Assembly (NCBI GenBank): GCA_013398175.1
Contig: VZRZ01004327.1
Span: 439,109 to 503,108 of the forward strand
Reading direction: 5' to 3'
From: Climacteris rufus
Lineage: Eukaryota; Chordata; Aves; Passeriformes; Climacteridae
DNA length: 64,000 nucleotides
Part shown: in pieces, positions 12,799 to 25,980 of the stretch
How positions within the stretch are numbered: position 1 is the stretch's first letter
Layout of the letters: each line of letters opens with the position of its first letter
The notes under the pieces: model-generated
What the model was told of the DNA's origin: nothing
Seen by the model: the letters and a program-made list of their open reading frames with translations, nothing else
Databases searched by the model: none
Program-made: the position numbers and the translations under genes

Positions 12799-13458
12799 CA
12801 TAGAAACATAGAATCGTTTGCATTGGCAGTGACCTAAAAGATCATCTCATTCCATGCTCAGGAACACTTTCCACTGGATGAGGTTGCTTAAAGCCCCATC
12901 CAACATGATCTTGAACACTTCCAGGAATGGAGCATCCACAGTTACTCTGGACACCATCATCACAGTCAAAAATTTTGACAACCTATTCCTAATAGCTAAT
13001 GCGAAAGTACACTCTTTCAGTTTAAAACCACTTCCCCTTGTCCTATCTCTACATGCCTTTGTAAAAACTCCCTTTCCATCTTTCTTAAGCCCCCTTTAGG
13101 GACTGGAAGTTGCCATAAGATCTTCCCAGAGCCTTCTCTTTCCCATGTTGAACAACCCCAACTCTCTCAGCCTGTCCTTATAGGAGGACAGTTCCAGCCC
13201 TCTGATCCACTTTCTCTTTACCCACTCTGACAGATCCAAATCCTTCTTATGTTGGGGGCCCCCAAAATGGAATGTAGTACTCCAGGTGGGACATCATGAG
13301 AGCAGAGCAGAGCAAAGGACAATCACTTTCCTTGACCTTCTTGTGATGTAGCCCAGGACACAGTTGACTTTGTGGGCTGCAAGTACACATTGCTGGATCA
13401 TGTCAAGGTCTTTATCCACCAACACACCCAAGTCATTATCCTCAGGGCTGCTCTCAAT
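12799..13458 (-). mobile_element. CR1 LINE 3' fragment, minus strand, 5'-truncated
   Basis: The left edge (catagaaacatagaatcg) is the complement of the avian CR1 3' end. The sequence then follows the CR1 3' UTR and the end of ORF2. On the minus strand the translation contains EDNDLGVLVDKDLDM and QQCVLAAHKVNCVLGYI, which match the conserved CR1 stretch downstream of the reverse-transcriptase core. The open frame at 13294-13605 runs through this piece into unrelated flank. CR1 copies are normally 5'-truncated and lack obvious TSDs, as here. Frameshifts and substitutions mark it as old and inactive. Confidence 0.93.
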
Positions 13459-13767
13459 AAATCTTACACACTTAAGCATATTAACTACCGTCTGATACAT
13501 ATTTTTGTAAAACATAATTATTTGTTCATGTAAAGAGCGCATGACAAGAATGTATGGTCTGTAAGTAATATTGTAAGTAAAAGAAACAAAGACTACCTCA
13601 ACCATTTTCCAGTCAGGGAGAGTGACAACAGCACTATGACAAACTTTTGATTTTGTGAGTTTGTTTATTTCAATTTAGACTTAAATTCTTTTTATTCATA
13701 AAATAAATATTGGTGCTTGGCTATAACAAAGCAGGTGAACTTCATTAGTCTTTAGGACAGGTAAGGA

Positions 13768-13883
13768 GATATATAGGTAGGTAGGTAGGTAGCTAGATAG
13801 CTAGATAGCTAGATAGCTAGGTATCTAGATAGCTAGATAGATAGATATACACATACATATATATACACGCACACATATATATA
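13768..13883. repeat. compound (TAGG)n/(TAGC/TAGA)n/(CA,TA)n microsatellite
   Basis: The array starts with TAGG units, turns into TAGC-TAGA alternation (agctagatagctagatag), then TAGA units, and ends in mixed CA/TA dinucleotides. The interruptions indicate an older compound array. Confidence 0.93.
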
Positions 13884-15410
13884 AGCAAGAAAATATCTAT
13901 AAGAAGACCATAAATTTGAAAAATTATTAAATATTCTGTAAGGATAAAAGCCCTATGAATAGGCTTGGATTTGCTTTTCAATAGCATTACATGTGGTGTT
14001 ATAAAAGCTCATAAACCTTCATAAAGGTCAGTATTTTTATTCTAATTTATTCAATATGTGTAGTAATACTTTTTTACAGATATGAAAACTAACCTATTTA
14101 CACATCTGGAAAATTTTGCTCCATATAATTGGGATAAATATTTTAAAAGGAAAATGCTATTATTAATTATTTCATCCAAAAACTAAAATAAAAATTCATT
14201 ACAGTGCAGACCTATCATATCCAGTAATACTCACCAAAATTATTGTGGGGGGAAAGAGGTTAATACACAGCATAAAGAATGCTATTAGAGAGCTTTAGGC
14301 ATTCTTACCAAATGGCATGGAAATCCAAATCACTTGTCTACAACAGATGTCAGTGCTCAAATAATAATCCTGTAGATAAAGTTCATGCTTTATTTCTGAT
14401 AATGTTCAGAGACACTTGAAATAGACGGACTACTCTTGCATCAATTTGGTCACCAGTCTTCAACTACGGGCCACAGTTCAAACTGTTTTCATTTTTGCTG
14501 AGTCAAAGAAGAAGATACTAAATCATATACTTTAATTTCTCACAGTACTTGGACCCCACAAGATTTAGAAATTGCTTTCAACTTTTTCATTGACTCCAAG
14601 CAGTGCATTCAATATTCATTATTTTAGAGAGTTTATTTTGTGCTTGATCTGTATCACCATGCTCCTGCCACTTAGAGATTAATCTTTTCCATTTTTAAGA
14701 AAAACTTGAAGTAGCTGTTAATAGTCTAAGAGGACTGAGATTTAAACCCAGGAGCTTGCTGTTAGCAAGTTGTGCTTTGAGGAAAAAATGAACACGCAAG
14801 TTGGGCTGTTCAATTATTTCACTCTTGAAAGAACAGTGATTCATTTGAGCTTTTGGGAGTAGATTTTGCAGGAGGGGATACTAACCCCATGCCTGAATTT
14901 GTATTTTGCTTTGCTCCTAGGAAAAAGAACACAATGTGTGTTGAACAAATTAAAGTAATTGATCTCATGGAGATCTTTACAAATAAAATACCATTGAAAG
15001 AATATATATTTGCATAAATATACCAACCAAATAAATACCCAACCCAGGGTTTCTGCCATTGTATGAGACAGACTATGAGGTTCATCGAGGAAATTAATTT
15101 CCATTATTCACCAAAACCTACTGTTCAGGAATAAAAGTTTATTTACTTCTTAGTATGAAAAGGTTTTATTAGAAAATATGCTTTGGAAAAGGATTGAAAA
15201 ATTAGAATCAGAGAGGGGAATAGAGAGAAGAAAATTTAGCTGGTAGTTTGGGTGTGAACATTTGGAAGATCTTCACCTAATGTATTTGTTGCAAGAGTTG
15301 AAGCCACACACATAATCCTTTGAAAATGGTCACTTCTGTCAGATGCAACTGCAGTCAGGGAGGAATACGAATATACTGACTGCCAAGGAGCATGATGGAC
15401 ATCCATTGGG

Positions 15411-15463
15411 CCTACCTGGAAAAGGTCCCCATGGGATGGCCCACCTAGAAAAGGTCCCCATGG
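15411..15463. repeat. 29-bp direct duplication
   Basis: The block acctggaaaaggtccccatgg at 15414-15434 is repeated with one change (acctagaaaaggtccc...) at 15443-15463, a period of 29 bases. It is a local tandem duplication of no evident function. Confidence 0.8.
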
Positions 15464-15947
15464 TATAAGACATGCACTCTGGAGTCTCTGCTGGTGCATC
15501 TTGACATCAATTATGGTATTGACTTTAGTTTTCAAACATTTCTTGTCTTTATATACAGTACAATTCAATCTACTTCTTCATGGTCATGTGGTTGGGATTT
15601 TTTGTGTTATTTCACACATGTAATATGTCTGATCTAGTTTATGAATCATGGGATTGGCTTATTATTCTGATGGATGGTCCTATCAAATAAAATCATTTGT
15701 ACAAAATAATATACGCTACATCTTGCCAAGTTATAATAGGTTTAACTTGTGCTTCAGCCATGTCTAATATGAAATTTTCTCTTTCCAAAGAAGTACAATT
15801 GACATTGTGTGATTCAGGATATTCTACAGATATCTACAAATATTCTACATCAATCTGGAAAAAAACCCTGTCCTTAGCTTATGATTGTTAATCTGATTCA
15901 GTTAAGCAAGTATAAAATAAATCACATAGAAAGAACTGGTTGGGTTT

Positions 15948-16300
15948 TATTACCGGGCTGCCTGTTATTAGCCGCTTATCCCGGCTTATCAGCCGAAGAC
16001 GCAGAAATAAAGGAGAGCCGGAGTCCAAGTCGTGTTCAGAGCAAAGGGCGGAAGGGGGAGAACCCACCTTCGTTTAATTCTTATATACACTTTTAGAAAT
16101 CACAGATCATTGGAGAATTTTAACACTTCCGTCTCTAACTACAGTGGTTAAAAGAAGTGTCTGTCAAAGGATCTGTGTCCATGGGAAAGGAATGTAAAAA
16201 GATAATTTTTACAACAACATAGCTATGTTTACAGAATCTCGTCCTTGAAACTGTCTAACAGAGAGAGCTAGCTATTTTTAACAGTGAAAAATGGGCAACA
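15948..16300 (-). mobile_element. solo LTR, ERVK-like, minus strand
   Basis: A perfect 6-bp duplication GGGTTT lies at 15942-15947 and 16301-16306. Between them the minus strand begins TGTTGCCCATTTTTC, carries a TATA-type sequence (gtatataagaatt) near 16081 and has a CpG-containing R/U5-like part near 15950-16060. The minus-strand 3' end is ...GGTAATA instead of a CA end, so the plus-strand left edge reads TA where TG is expected. The strand is inferred from the TGTTG start and TATA position; an AATAAA also exists on the plus strand near 16006. No internal retroviral sequence adjoins it. The family differs from the other LTRs here. Confidence 0.75.
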
Positions 16301-16306
16301 GGGTTT

Positions 16307-17676
16307 TGGGTCCAATTAAAAGTTCACATTCAATTTAAGATTGTCCTGAAATTTTAACTTGTTAAAATCGTATTATATTATTTTTACTAATGGATTTATT
16401 TAATTAGATTAACCACATTGAAGGTTTTTGTGTAACAGATATAACTTTATTTCATATCTTGACCATAAGTAGAAACAGGGAACATGGTATGGAGAAAATA
16501 AAAACAAATTTGAGAAAATTCTACTTCATTTGAATGAATCCAGAGCAAAATCTACCTTGAGATACTTAATGTACATTAATCACTAGTTGGAGGGGAAACA
16601 TCTAAAATCAAAATCTTTGTGTAAAATTCTGTTTTAAGGGAAATGAAAGTATTAATATCTATAGTTGCAACAATGCAATAAGTATAAAGAAATAATGAGG
16701 GTAGGGATTTGTGCCCTAGATAGAAGATATTACACTGTACTAGGAATTGATAGGGTTGATAGAGTACACTTGTCCCTTGTTTCACAACCTCTGAATAAAA
16801 TTTTACCAAAAACATAATAGTGGCATGAGTAATCTATTTGCTTTGTTAATTTTTGGAACATTTTCCAAATAGAGATGTGAATGTATTAAAATTCAGAAGG
16901 TAGAAAGAATCATTATCAAAAACGTCAATATTTTTAGGATATTCTGATATTGAAAGGAAGAAAAAGTATTTAAAAATGTAACCAGACCAAAAGCTAGAAA
17001 TATATTATTTTATCATTACATGAAAACTAGTTTTCTGAACAGCTTTTCTAACAGGACATGGAGTTACTCTTGGATATACGTGGACATGTGTGAACTTCAT
17101 AAACTTTTGTTTTGCTCCCATAACCTTTGTTATGTAGTGTTTAGAATCCTCAGCTGAAATTAAATGTGTGAGCTATGGCAAACCAACAGAGAGAACAAGG
17201 TGTAAAAAATGTTTTTTGTTGGTGTTATGTATGATATGGCTGTTTGTAGCAGATATTTTCCAGTCTGTTTAAGACAAGAATCTCCCTCCAGCTGGCACTT
17301 GTCAGAGGATCACAGAACAAACCTGCGAATTTGCTGTTCACAAATGACAATTGTGAAGATGTGCATATAATTTTAGCTATTCCTTGGACATGTGGATCAT
17401 GATAACTAAGGATGATAAAAGCACAGATTAAATTTAACCATGGCAGTTGACATCAATCTAATTCTATTCTTCTGAGACTCTATCCTGTATGCAGTCCCCA
17501 GATAGTCATTATTCTGTTCTGCTCTCTCAACAGTTCCATAGCAAAGCTGGATGAGCATCAAGATCATTCTTGCAAGTGCCATCATAAGTGAGGGATGGGA
17601 TAGCCCAGCTGAAGGACAGGAGAAAATAGCAATGACAGACTGGAGCAGTTTTTCGGACTTTGCTCATGGAAAATCT
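16307..17676. other. AT-rich non-coding stretch, nothing recognised
   Basis: Only a 79-codon frame without motif (16576-16815, minus) was noted. No repeat was recognised. Confidence 0.5.
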
Positions 17677-17863
17677 AGAATCACAGTATGGGTTTGATTG
17701 CAAGGGATCTTTAAAGGTGTTCTAATCCAACCACCTTGCAATTAGCAGGGACATCTTCAACTAGGTAAAGTTGCTTAGACCCCTATCCAAACTGACCCAA
17801 ACTTTTCCTAGGGATGGGGCATTTGCCATCTCTTCAGCAACCTGTTCCAGCATTGTAGTGTTT
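17677..17863 (-). mobile_element. CR1 LINE 3'-end fragment, minus strand
   Basis: The left edge agaatcacagtatgg is a diverged complement of the CR1 3' terminus. It is followed by the typical CR1 order: an ...aagggatctttaaagg block, ccaaccacctt, a gttgcttagacccctatccaa block, and gggatggggcatttgccat. About 187 bp remain. It is older and more diverged than the other CR1 ends in the window. Confidence 0.85.
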
Positions 17864-18830
17864 ACTTTAAATTATTATGTTAAGGGTATTAATAAGATTT
17901 AATTTTTTTAAAAAATCAAAGAACTATGTTTTGAATTAAATCATTCTGGTGGAAAAAAATTAAAATAATTCATTCGATTTAAAAAGGTATGTCAAGATAA
18001 AGCATCTGAATACTTCCTCCCATAAGGGAGAGGGAAATTGAAACCTGAGGTGATTTGCTTAAGGTCAAACCCAGGAGATAACAGAACAATGAAGAAGAGA
18101 GCAATTTCCCCCAGCTCTTCAATATGAAATCAGTTCCCTGTCCACTTTAAACGATACGTCCTTACAGTGCTAACTTCAACAACTCTAACTTTTGATATTA
18201 TCAAGTTTTAATTATAGCTTATTTATGCATTAGAAAATTTTAAAAAGCCCAGTTTCTGACAGAAAGATTTTGATGACTGATATATATGATTTTTGGCTGC
18301 TTTCATTCATCATAACAAAGATGAATCCTAAAACTGTGCTTCCATCCTCCTTTCAAATGACAATTCACTGTAGTCAGGTTTCCCTTGCAATATTTGCTCT
18401 TTTTATTCAACCCTATACGTGAGACTTCCATTGAAGCCTCAGGAAAAATACATGGTATCATTGCTGTTTTCTTTTGGAAGTACAGCTAAATTATCTGAGT
18501 AGTTATTTTAATATATTTTATTCATTTATCCTTTCACTTGTTCAACACAAACAGCTATAACACCACACAAAATAACAGTGATATCTCATATTTTTAAATG
18601 TAAAACAGTCATATTTATTATATAAGTGAATTTGAAAACATATGACCAAATATTTGTTAATATCTACTGTTTTCCTGCAGAGGAGGAAGATCTTGGCACT
18701 TTCACTAATAGATTAAATCAGAATTAATTGACCAGAGATGTAGTTTCTATATCTGAGACAGTTATTGGTCTTCTTGACATAATAGAATGAATATATCACT
18801 TTTAGAATTCAGACCTCTTTTTTCACCACA

Positions 18831-18926
18831 TAAATATATATATATATANNNNNNNNNNNNNNNNNNNNNNNNNNNNNNNNNNNNNNNNNNNNNNNNNNNN
18901 NNNNNNNNNNNNNNNNNNNNNNNNNN

Positions 18927-18958
<32 letters not shown>
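18831..18958. repeat. (TA)n microsatellite interrupted by assembly gap
   Basis: TA repeats flank an undetermined stretch on both sides, with about 16 repeat bases before and 32 after. The array probably continues through the gap, so its true length is unknown. Confidence 0.92.
18849..18926. other. assembly gap, 78 N
   Basis: 78 consecutive N are placed inside the TA repeat. Open frames that appear to cross it are artefacts. Confidence 0.99.
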
Positions 18959-18961
<3 letters not shown>

Positions 18962-19682
18962 TATTTAGAGAGACAGGAATTGTAAAGAACTATAGCAATT
19001 CATTTTGAAGCACAGCAGTACATTTACGAAATGAGGTTATCTTTTTGAGACTGGCACAGGTTTCATGAAAAATCTAACTATAGCAATTGAAATTTAAAAT
19101 ATTGAAGTGATCAACAGTACTTGCTCAGCATTATACATAAAAACAAATAGTCCTTGCCACAGTCCCTTGCAATCTGACTCCTTATCTTCTTATCACATTA
19201 GGACACAGTAGCTATATATCTACAGTTGCACAAAGTCCCACTTAAGACTGCCCACATGCTGGCTTGAATATAAATTCAAATTACAGGCAGATGCCAGTGT
19301 TTTTTTCAATTCTTCTGAACTACCTGTAAATAAATTCAGCCATGAAATTGAAAATGGCTCAAGTCTTTGTCTTGTCTCTATCTTGATGGACTTTTGTCTA
19401 TCTCTCAGGACACTGAAAGTCAAAAGGACTGTGTTGGCCATCAATAGCACAGAGAATATGCAAATTGTTTCACTAGACTTCTGATCAAATAAAACTTTAG
19501 GGTACAGAAGCTATGTCTAGACTGTCATTATTAAATCTGAAGAAAACAAGAGAACTTTGGCAGAACATTGCACTTTTTTTCATAGACATATGAGGGGACA
19601 ATACTGTGAGAGTGAGCAATGTTTGAATGGCTTTGACTAAACTCTAGTGATTTGAAAACTGATAACATTTTGCTTTTGTGTT

Positions 19683-20095
19683 GTAGTTTTACACAGACTT
19701 CATTCTGTCTTCCTGTGTGGTGTAAGACCCCACGGCAGTGAGGAGGTTAAAGAAATTTGGACATCAAAGCACTTCGGTCAAAGATATATCCAGTTCTATT
19801 AATCACAAAATATCCCTGTCCCATGCAGGAGATGGTGCAGTGAGGAAAAAAAGCCAGGTGTCTAAGTGTGATAGTTTTTTACATGACCACTCTGTCCCTT
19901 CACAGAGATGGTGCAGTCCCAGACAGAGGTTGGACAGGTCATTGTGGTTGTTCCTGCTAAGCTGTGCCTTATAGGAGTGCTGGATCATGAAGTTTTTCTG
20001 GGCTTTTTTCCACTCCCTGACCTCCCTGGATACTGGAGAGACTCTCAGGTCTACCCTCCCCAGTCTTTCCAGAAGCTGTCACCTTAGTAGGCTTA
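19683..20095. other. unassigned higher-complexity island
   Basis: The composition is less AT-rich than the flanks. The 12-mer agatggtgcagt occurs twice, within ggagatggtgcagtgagg near 19829 and cagagatggtgcagtcccag near 19905. The pattern suggests part of an old repeat or retroviral remnant, but I cannot match it to a family, and no protein motif was seen in six frames. Confidence 0.3.
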
Positions 20096-21452
20096 ATTGT
20101 CCTTAGTCATAAAGAGTAGGTAGATAGATATACTTTGCTAATGGGTAGTCATTTCAAACCACAACAGTTGCTTTCTGATTTTCTGTTATCCTTATTGGTG
20201 CTGACAATTTCTTGTTTCTGGTTACTTTCAGACACTCATATTTTTTGATGATCAAACAGGTTTGCTTGCAGACTGTGGCTCCCTACTTGCTTGAGCACAT
20301 CAAAACATTTGAGAGAGATGATTCCTCATATTTCATCTACCATAGCTACATAAAAAGCTGGTAAAGTTCACAGGGTTATACTAACAGTTATGCTAATTAG
20401 ACCTCGCTGCTATGCCTTCTGATTGAGAATCAGGATCACTGATTGCAGTGGCATAAACTGGAAAGTGGAGCCTTGTATGTCAAGTCACATTCAGCACAAT
20501 TATTACAGAATATTTCCCCCCTATTTCTCAAGGAAGATGAGAAATGTATGGGAGATCAGGACAACGTACAATGTCATCCAGAGCAAGAGAAAAGCAGGTA
20601 ATTTTTTGAGGGCATGAACATCAAGCCCACAATCTAACTAGGTGTCCGTAAAGCAGTTCTGATCCTTAGTAACGCAACCTTCTTGCTTTCGTCACATTGC
20701 AGGAGACAGTATGACCCTACGTCAGCATTGCAGATGAAATGGCAGTAAGAGAAAAACTGAAACAGAGTAATTGTCATAATGCTCAAAGTACTAATGACTT
20801 TGAGCTGATAAGTTGTTCCCAAAATTGCTCTGTGTCCAATACTGTTTTCCAAAGCAAGAAATTAATGTTTCTACATGCATGTTGATATAACCTGTTGGAA
20901 AGAAAGACTCTAATATGAGGTTCATCAAGGTTCATGGTGTATATGCATTGATGAATTGTCTGGGATATGACTTTGGTTACAATAATTAAATTCAGCTGCC
21001 TATGCATAAGTTTGGTTTGGGCCCCTGAAGATACAGTTAATATAGTCAAAACTCTCAAGAAAGGAATTTATGTGATCACCCAGGAGAAATATTTCTCTGG
21101 TAATCTGAATAACTGTTTAAATTCCACTGACCAGATTCCCACTGATTATAAATTAACTTTAAGGTCACTAATAGGCACCTCAATCTAAGTGTCTTAATTC
21201 TCACTTGATTCCCACTCTGACTTGGTTCATTTACCGACAGAAAGACATCTCCGTGTGTAAGAGATCTAAGAGATGGGGTTGGTGTTAAAGGGGATAAAGG
21301 ATGCGTGAACGACCTGTGCTTTTCTGGATAGGCATTTGGAAGCCAGAACCTGGTACCCAGGACATCTCAATAGACATTGCACTTGTGATTGGGCAACAAA
21401 ATCAAGCCCTGGCTTTCATGAGATGAACACCATAAAAAAGTATGGGATACAC

Positions 21453-21482
21453 GACCTACATTCAACAGACCTACATTCAACA
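21453..21482. repeat. 15-bp perfect tandem duplication
   Basis: The unit gacctacattcaaca occurs twice back to back. Confidence 0.9.
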
Positions 21483-22662
21483 CACAGCAGCTGAAAACAA
21501 AAAATAACTTAAGGAGAAAAAAATGCCAGTAATGCGCCAGAATACATTTCACCGTATTCCCACTGTTACATCACAATCATAATGTTGAACTACCCAAGGA
21601 ACAGAAGGAGGTAACAGGGCTTAGAATAATCATGTAAAATAAGTAAAAACTGTTTTTGCAATATTTGGGATGGAGAGCACGTATGGAAAAAAGCAGTGTC
21701 TGACTAAAGCATTTCTACTGCCAGACCATGCACTAGGCAGGTCTCTTATGTTTGGGGTGTAATTTCCAGTAAGAAGTGAATTCCTTACAACGAGTAGCCA
21801 CATCCAAAAATCAGAACTTTAGATGACAACAGTGATTCAAATGCTGATCTGTTCAAACGCAGTGCAGAGATCTGAATGTCACCATCCAAGTGACTCATCT
21901 AAACAGCTACCTATTTACCATTCTCTCTTGCACTACCTGTAACCAAATCTGTAGTTGTAATAACTTTCAAATTAAATGCAATCTATTTTTTCCCCAACCA
22001 GCCTACTAATCCTCTTCTTAAACAAACTATTCTTTAACAATTGAAAGAGAAAAGAAAAATAATTTTTCCCTAAAGTGATTCTAGAGTGAGTTCAGCAAAG
22101 CCAGATTATGTGAAAAAAGCTGGCTGAATGATGGGCACAGAGCTTAAAGAGAGTCAGCTGTGTTGATCAGAAGCTGTGTATCTTCAAAACTTTACTTTCA
22201 AATAGATGTGGATAAAAACATCAGTTCTGAAGATTGGATTCTCACGTAAGGGATATTTATAGCTAACCTGGAAACATTGCATTAGGAAAAGAGACTGTCC
22301 TATATTTTTCTGGGCCTTATATTGCTAAATTGATATCAATTTTTTCTGTAAGTAACCTAGAATGGACATTGAACTTTTATTTTGTTTTTTATTAATCTTT
22401 ACTTACCTAATGGAATAACTTTAAATGTAATTAACTTAAACCACAATTTAAAAAAAAAGTTAATGTGGCCACCTTGAAAGCAGAATATTCAATATTTAAA
22501 AAGAAAGTGTAACTACAAATAGCCTTGAGAGCTATGAAAAATTATTTTCCATTAAATAGTACACTTGTGAACAATTACATTATTTTACCCTTCAGTGCAG
22601 AAATGTTGTACCAAATTACTCTGTAGAGAGTGTTTAGGGCTTGTTGCATTAATTTCTTTTCT

Positions 22663-23060
22663 TGTTGCTGTAGCTTATTTTTGTGGTCTGGCAGAAGACA
22701 GAAACTGGAGACATGATTATGAGGGGAAGGGGAAAACAATATACCTTTATTTGCCCAAAACAGATGTCCATAACAAGCCGGGGGCAGGGGGTTGGGCAGC
22801 TCCCTGCTTCGCTGGCAAACTCAAGGCTCTGAATATACTAAAACTGCATATGTGTCTCCATAAGATGTCCAAGAGGTCCCCCCACCTGCGCCATGTGCTC
22901 CTGTATTTATAAGTTTTACAATTCAATATAGTTGACAGAAATCTCCCAATTAGAGCAGGGATGCACTTACTTGTAAGACGGCTATTGGATTCTCTACAAC
23001 TTTCATGTTTCAACCATCATAAGGGATGGAATGTTCTTTTCTTGGGGACACTAAAGGATA
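22663..23060 (-). mobile_element. ERV LTR, minus strand, approximate ends
   Basis: Read on the minus strand there is a TATA-type acttataaatacag (around 22900-22915). About 160 bases later comes AATAAA (plus 22746-22751) within ggcaaataaagg. A U5-like tail ends in ctacagcaaca at 22663. This TATA, poly(A) signal and CA-terminus order is that of a retroviral LTR. The 3' boundary at 22663 is reasonable. The 5' boundary near 23050-23060 is a guess, because no TSD could be paired. The 105-codon plus-strand frame at 22595-22912 lies across it and is not a gene. A 27-base block at 22831-22857 recurs at 25981-26007. Confidence 0.7.
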
Positions 23061-23324
23061 ACATGGGGGTAACGTTCTTGTTGTGACTAGAGTAACTAGA
23101 ATGACTAAGCTATGGGTCTTCTATTATCTACAAATTCTCTAAACATTAGCAGTGGAAAATTACAGGGTTTTCTACATAGGGAATTAGAAAAGCAAAATGA
23201 AAAAGCAAAATCCATTTTGGCATCAGTACAGCAACATTTCCGTGTCACATATATTATAATAACAGACAAAAAGAAAAAGAATTTTTGTACCACTAAAAGC
23301 AATTTAACTCTGAATGTCACAAGC

Positions 23325-23462
23325 CAATTTAATATATTTATGAAGATTTCTATATTTTTATTTCTATATTTTCTATATTTATTTAATATATTTATTGAAT
23401 ATTTATATTAAAATCTTTATAGTAAATATTTCTATTTAAATATTATCTATATTTAAAAAATT
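23325..23462. repeat. AT-rich low-complexity tract
   Basis: Nearly all A and T for about 138 bases, with recurrent tatattta and tttctatattt words. Confidence 0.85.
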
Positions 23463-23666
23463 GAGATAAATGTTTGTATTATCAAGTTACCTGATTTTTT
23501 AAAATACTTCCTATCATTGAATTTGATAGGACATAAATTTTCCTAAATTCAAGACTTAAACCAATGTACTGTAAAGTGGTTAGAGATGATGTCTTGACAA
23601 AAGCAGGTAGTATTGTCCCTTTTCAATTAAAGCTATTATAAGCTTTATTTTAGCTACTTCTTCTGG

Positions 23667-23729
23667 GATAAGTCTAAAAATAAAGCTGTAATACGTCTAA
23701 ATAAGCTGTGATAAGTCTAAAAATAAACT
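23667..23729. repeat. degenerate local triplication
   Basis: The 18-mer gataagtctaaaaataaa occurs at 23667-23684 and again at 23710-23727. A decayed copy (aatacgtctaaataa) lies between them. Confidence 0.7.
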
Positions 23730-25980
23730 GGATTAATAATCAGAAGTTATTTTTATTTTTTGCTTCCACTTGGCTGAGGGTCTCGTTATTCTTCTGTGTG
23801 TTACAAGATGCTGCTTATCAGATACACACAAAATGTTTTCTTTTCAATATTTTTCACAAAAGATTCCTTTGTTACGATCTATATAAACACTCTTTCCAGT
23901 TCCATTTTACAGCACACGCTTTTGTTATAGAACACTATTTTAATATTTGGTTTAAAGAATGATTCAGCAGTTCAGTCTTTTTGACAGCATTCTAAAATCT
24001 AGCTAGCTCCAGACTCTCTAGAGGTAAGACATGTTAGAAAGGGAGCTCAGCGTTTGTTGTGCAGGAATCGTATGGAGACAAGCCCATGGACTGTTAAATT
24101 GAATCTTTTCAAACACAATTTATGTAGTTAATTTTACAATGTGAACCATACTCTTGAAAATAGATTTTAAAGGTATTTGATAGTTACTGTAGGGTTATAA
24201 CTGTAAAAGCAACTTACCAAATTTAACCTCTCTAGTTATTCTCACTGACTGTATAAGAACTACAGTTCTTTTGAAGTAAGAGTTTGCAGTGAATGAGTCT
24301 TGAAAAGTCAGACTATTGTCTGAACGGTTGTGATTCAAAGAAGCATTCAATCTTGAGGATTCAGAGTCAAGTGGAGCATTAGCCCACTAAAGTCATCCTA
24401 GCTGTTTCTACTTGATGATCAAAGAGCATCTAACTGCTAATGTCAGGTTGATGTCACATTACCCAATTAATTTCTGTCACATGATAACTGATATATTGAA
24501 ATAAGATACATAAAAAAGACGTAATATTATAAGAATACAGGACTCATAATAAATAATTGATATGATATAGAGTGTAACATGTTGTTATATATACTATTTC
24601 CAATCTTCCATGTCTGCAACAGGAGCTCTTTGAGAGGAGATGATGAAAAATGAAAGTCGAGGATTACTGTGTAAATTCAAAAAGCTGGAAGGGTAAGGAA
24701 ATGGTATGATACGAGCAATGCATAATATCTTATTAAGATTTAAATTTGTCAGAGAGAAAACCATGTACTAAAAATGGTCAATGCAAATCCAATATTATGC
24801 AACTAAAATATTTTATTAAGTTCTTATGAGCTCTGTAAGTCTGGAAAAGCTGTTGAATAATTGTTTGGGAAATTAAAATAAGTCAACCTAAGGTATTAAT
24901 AGGACATTATGTCTTGGATTAAATTGTATAGAATTAAAGCTAAGAGTAATAGAGAGTAAATGAGCATCCCCATGTACTATGAGAACAGCCTTTTACGTTA
25001 CAAAGAAATCTGTTTTCTCATGTGTTGTTAAGAGAGTCTGGAATCTGGAAAGTTTCATGCTATATAATGGACATTTTTTCTTTTCTCCTTTTTCCACACA
25101 TTTTAAAGATCAGGTTTTTGTGTATGTGCCTATATGTACACAAATGGGCATTATACAGATGTGTTTGTCTGGTTTGAAGTGAAAGAAACAACACACCCCA
25201 AGGCAAGCTATATAGACACTATAAATTGAGTGTTACATAAACCACACAATTAAAATATTACATTATGATAACCCTGATGGCTGTCAGGAGGCCATGATTT
25301 ATCTGTTCTAAAACCTGTTTTTACTATTAATATTAAACTTCATAATATAAAATAATATTAAATTAAAATTCAGTCTTCTTGAGTTAACTCTTCAGGTTAA
25401 AAACACCTCATCATAGATCATGATTTTCAAGAAAATAAGAACCATCCTATCTACACAGTATTATTAAAGTCAACTAATGGCTGGATTTATTAAATTCCTT
25501 GGCTGAAACCGAGTTTGAAGAACACTGTAGACAACTCTTCTGGAATCTAAGTTTCGTGAACTCATACCCAGATTCACCATGCAACTGTTCTCTTTATTGT
25601 GATCCCTAGGTTTCGGTTTTTTCTTTTATTTGGTGTATGCATAAATTTTAAATGACTTGCATATTTTCCAGCTCTTGCAAATATGTCTGATTTGAAACCA
25701 GAATTAAAATCACAAATTGAATAGCCTAGAATAAGAGAATATTCGAGAAAGGCAGTGAAGCAAATTCAAACATGAGATCTACCTACTATACATTCTTATC
25801 GTCTGCCTATCTAGAAGAAAACAGGTTTTTGCTCTCCAACATGTCTTAAAAATTAGGATTTAGTCAGGGAAGTGGTTCCATTTAATTTTCTGTTTGTTTT
25901 CACCCAGTTACAATGATTTATTCTTTTTTTTCTTCAGTTGTGTTCACAGTCTGCTTCTGTCTCAGATAACGAGACTACTG

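Larger units (their letters stand above)
13459..15941. other. AT-rich non-coding stretch with microsatellite and short duplication
   Basis: Contains the TAGG/TAGA array and the short duplication listed separately. Open frames at 14819-15104 and 15236-15568 (minus) show no known domain. Confidence 0.5.
17864..22662. other. AT-rich non-coding stretch with TA array, assembly gap and one unassigned island
   Basis: No gene was recognised. Open frames at 19220-19450, 19738-19974, 20634-21058 and 21367-21552 show no domain. The TA array with its gap, a 15-bp tandem duplication and a higher-complexity island are listed separately. Confidence 0.5.

Noticed and set aside
13294..13605. 103-codon minus-strand open frame with CR1-like peptide
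   Set aside because: Only the central part is CR1 ORF2. The N-terminal part is unrelated flank, so it is a chance fusion and not a gene.
18762..19008. Open frames on both strands crossing the TA array
   Set aside because: They run through 78 N and TA repeats (Tyr-Ile runs) and have no coding meaning.
22595..22912. 105-codon plus-strand frame starting with a hydrophobic, Cys-rich segment
   Set aside because: Most of it is the complement of an LTR with TATA and AATAAA signals. The hydrophobic start is coincidental.
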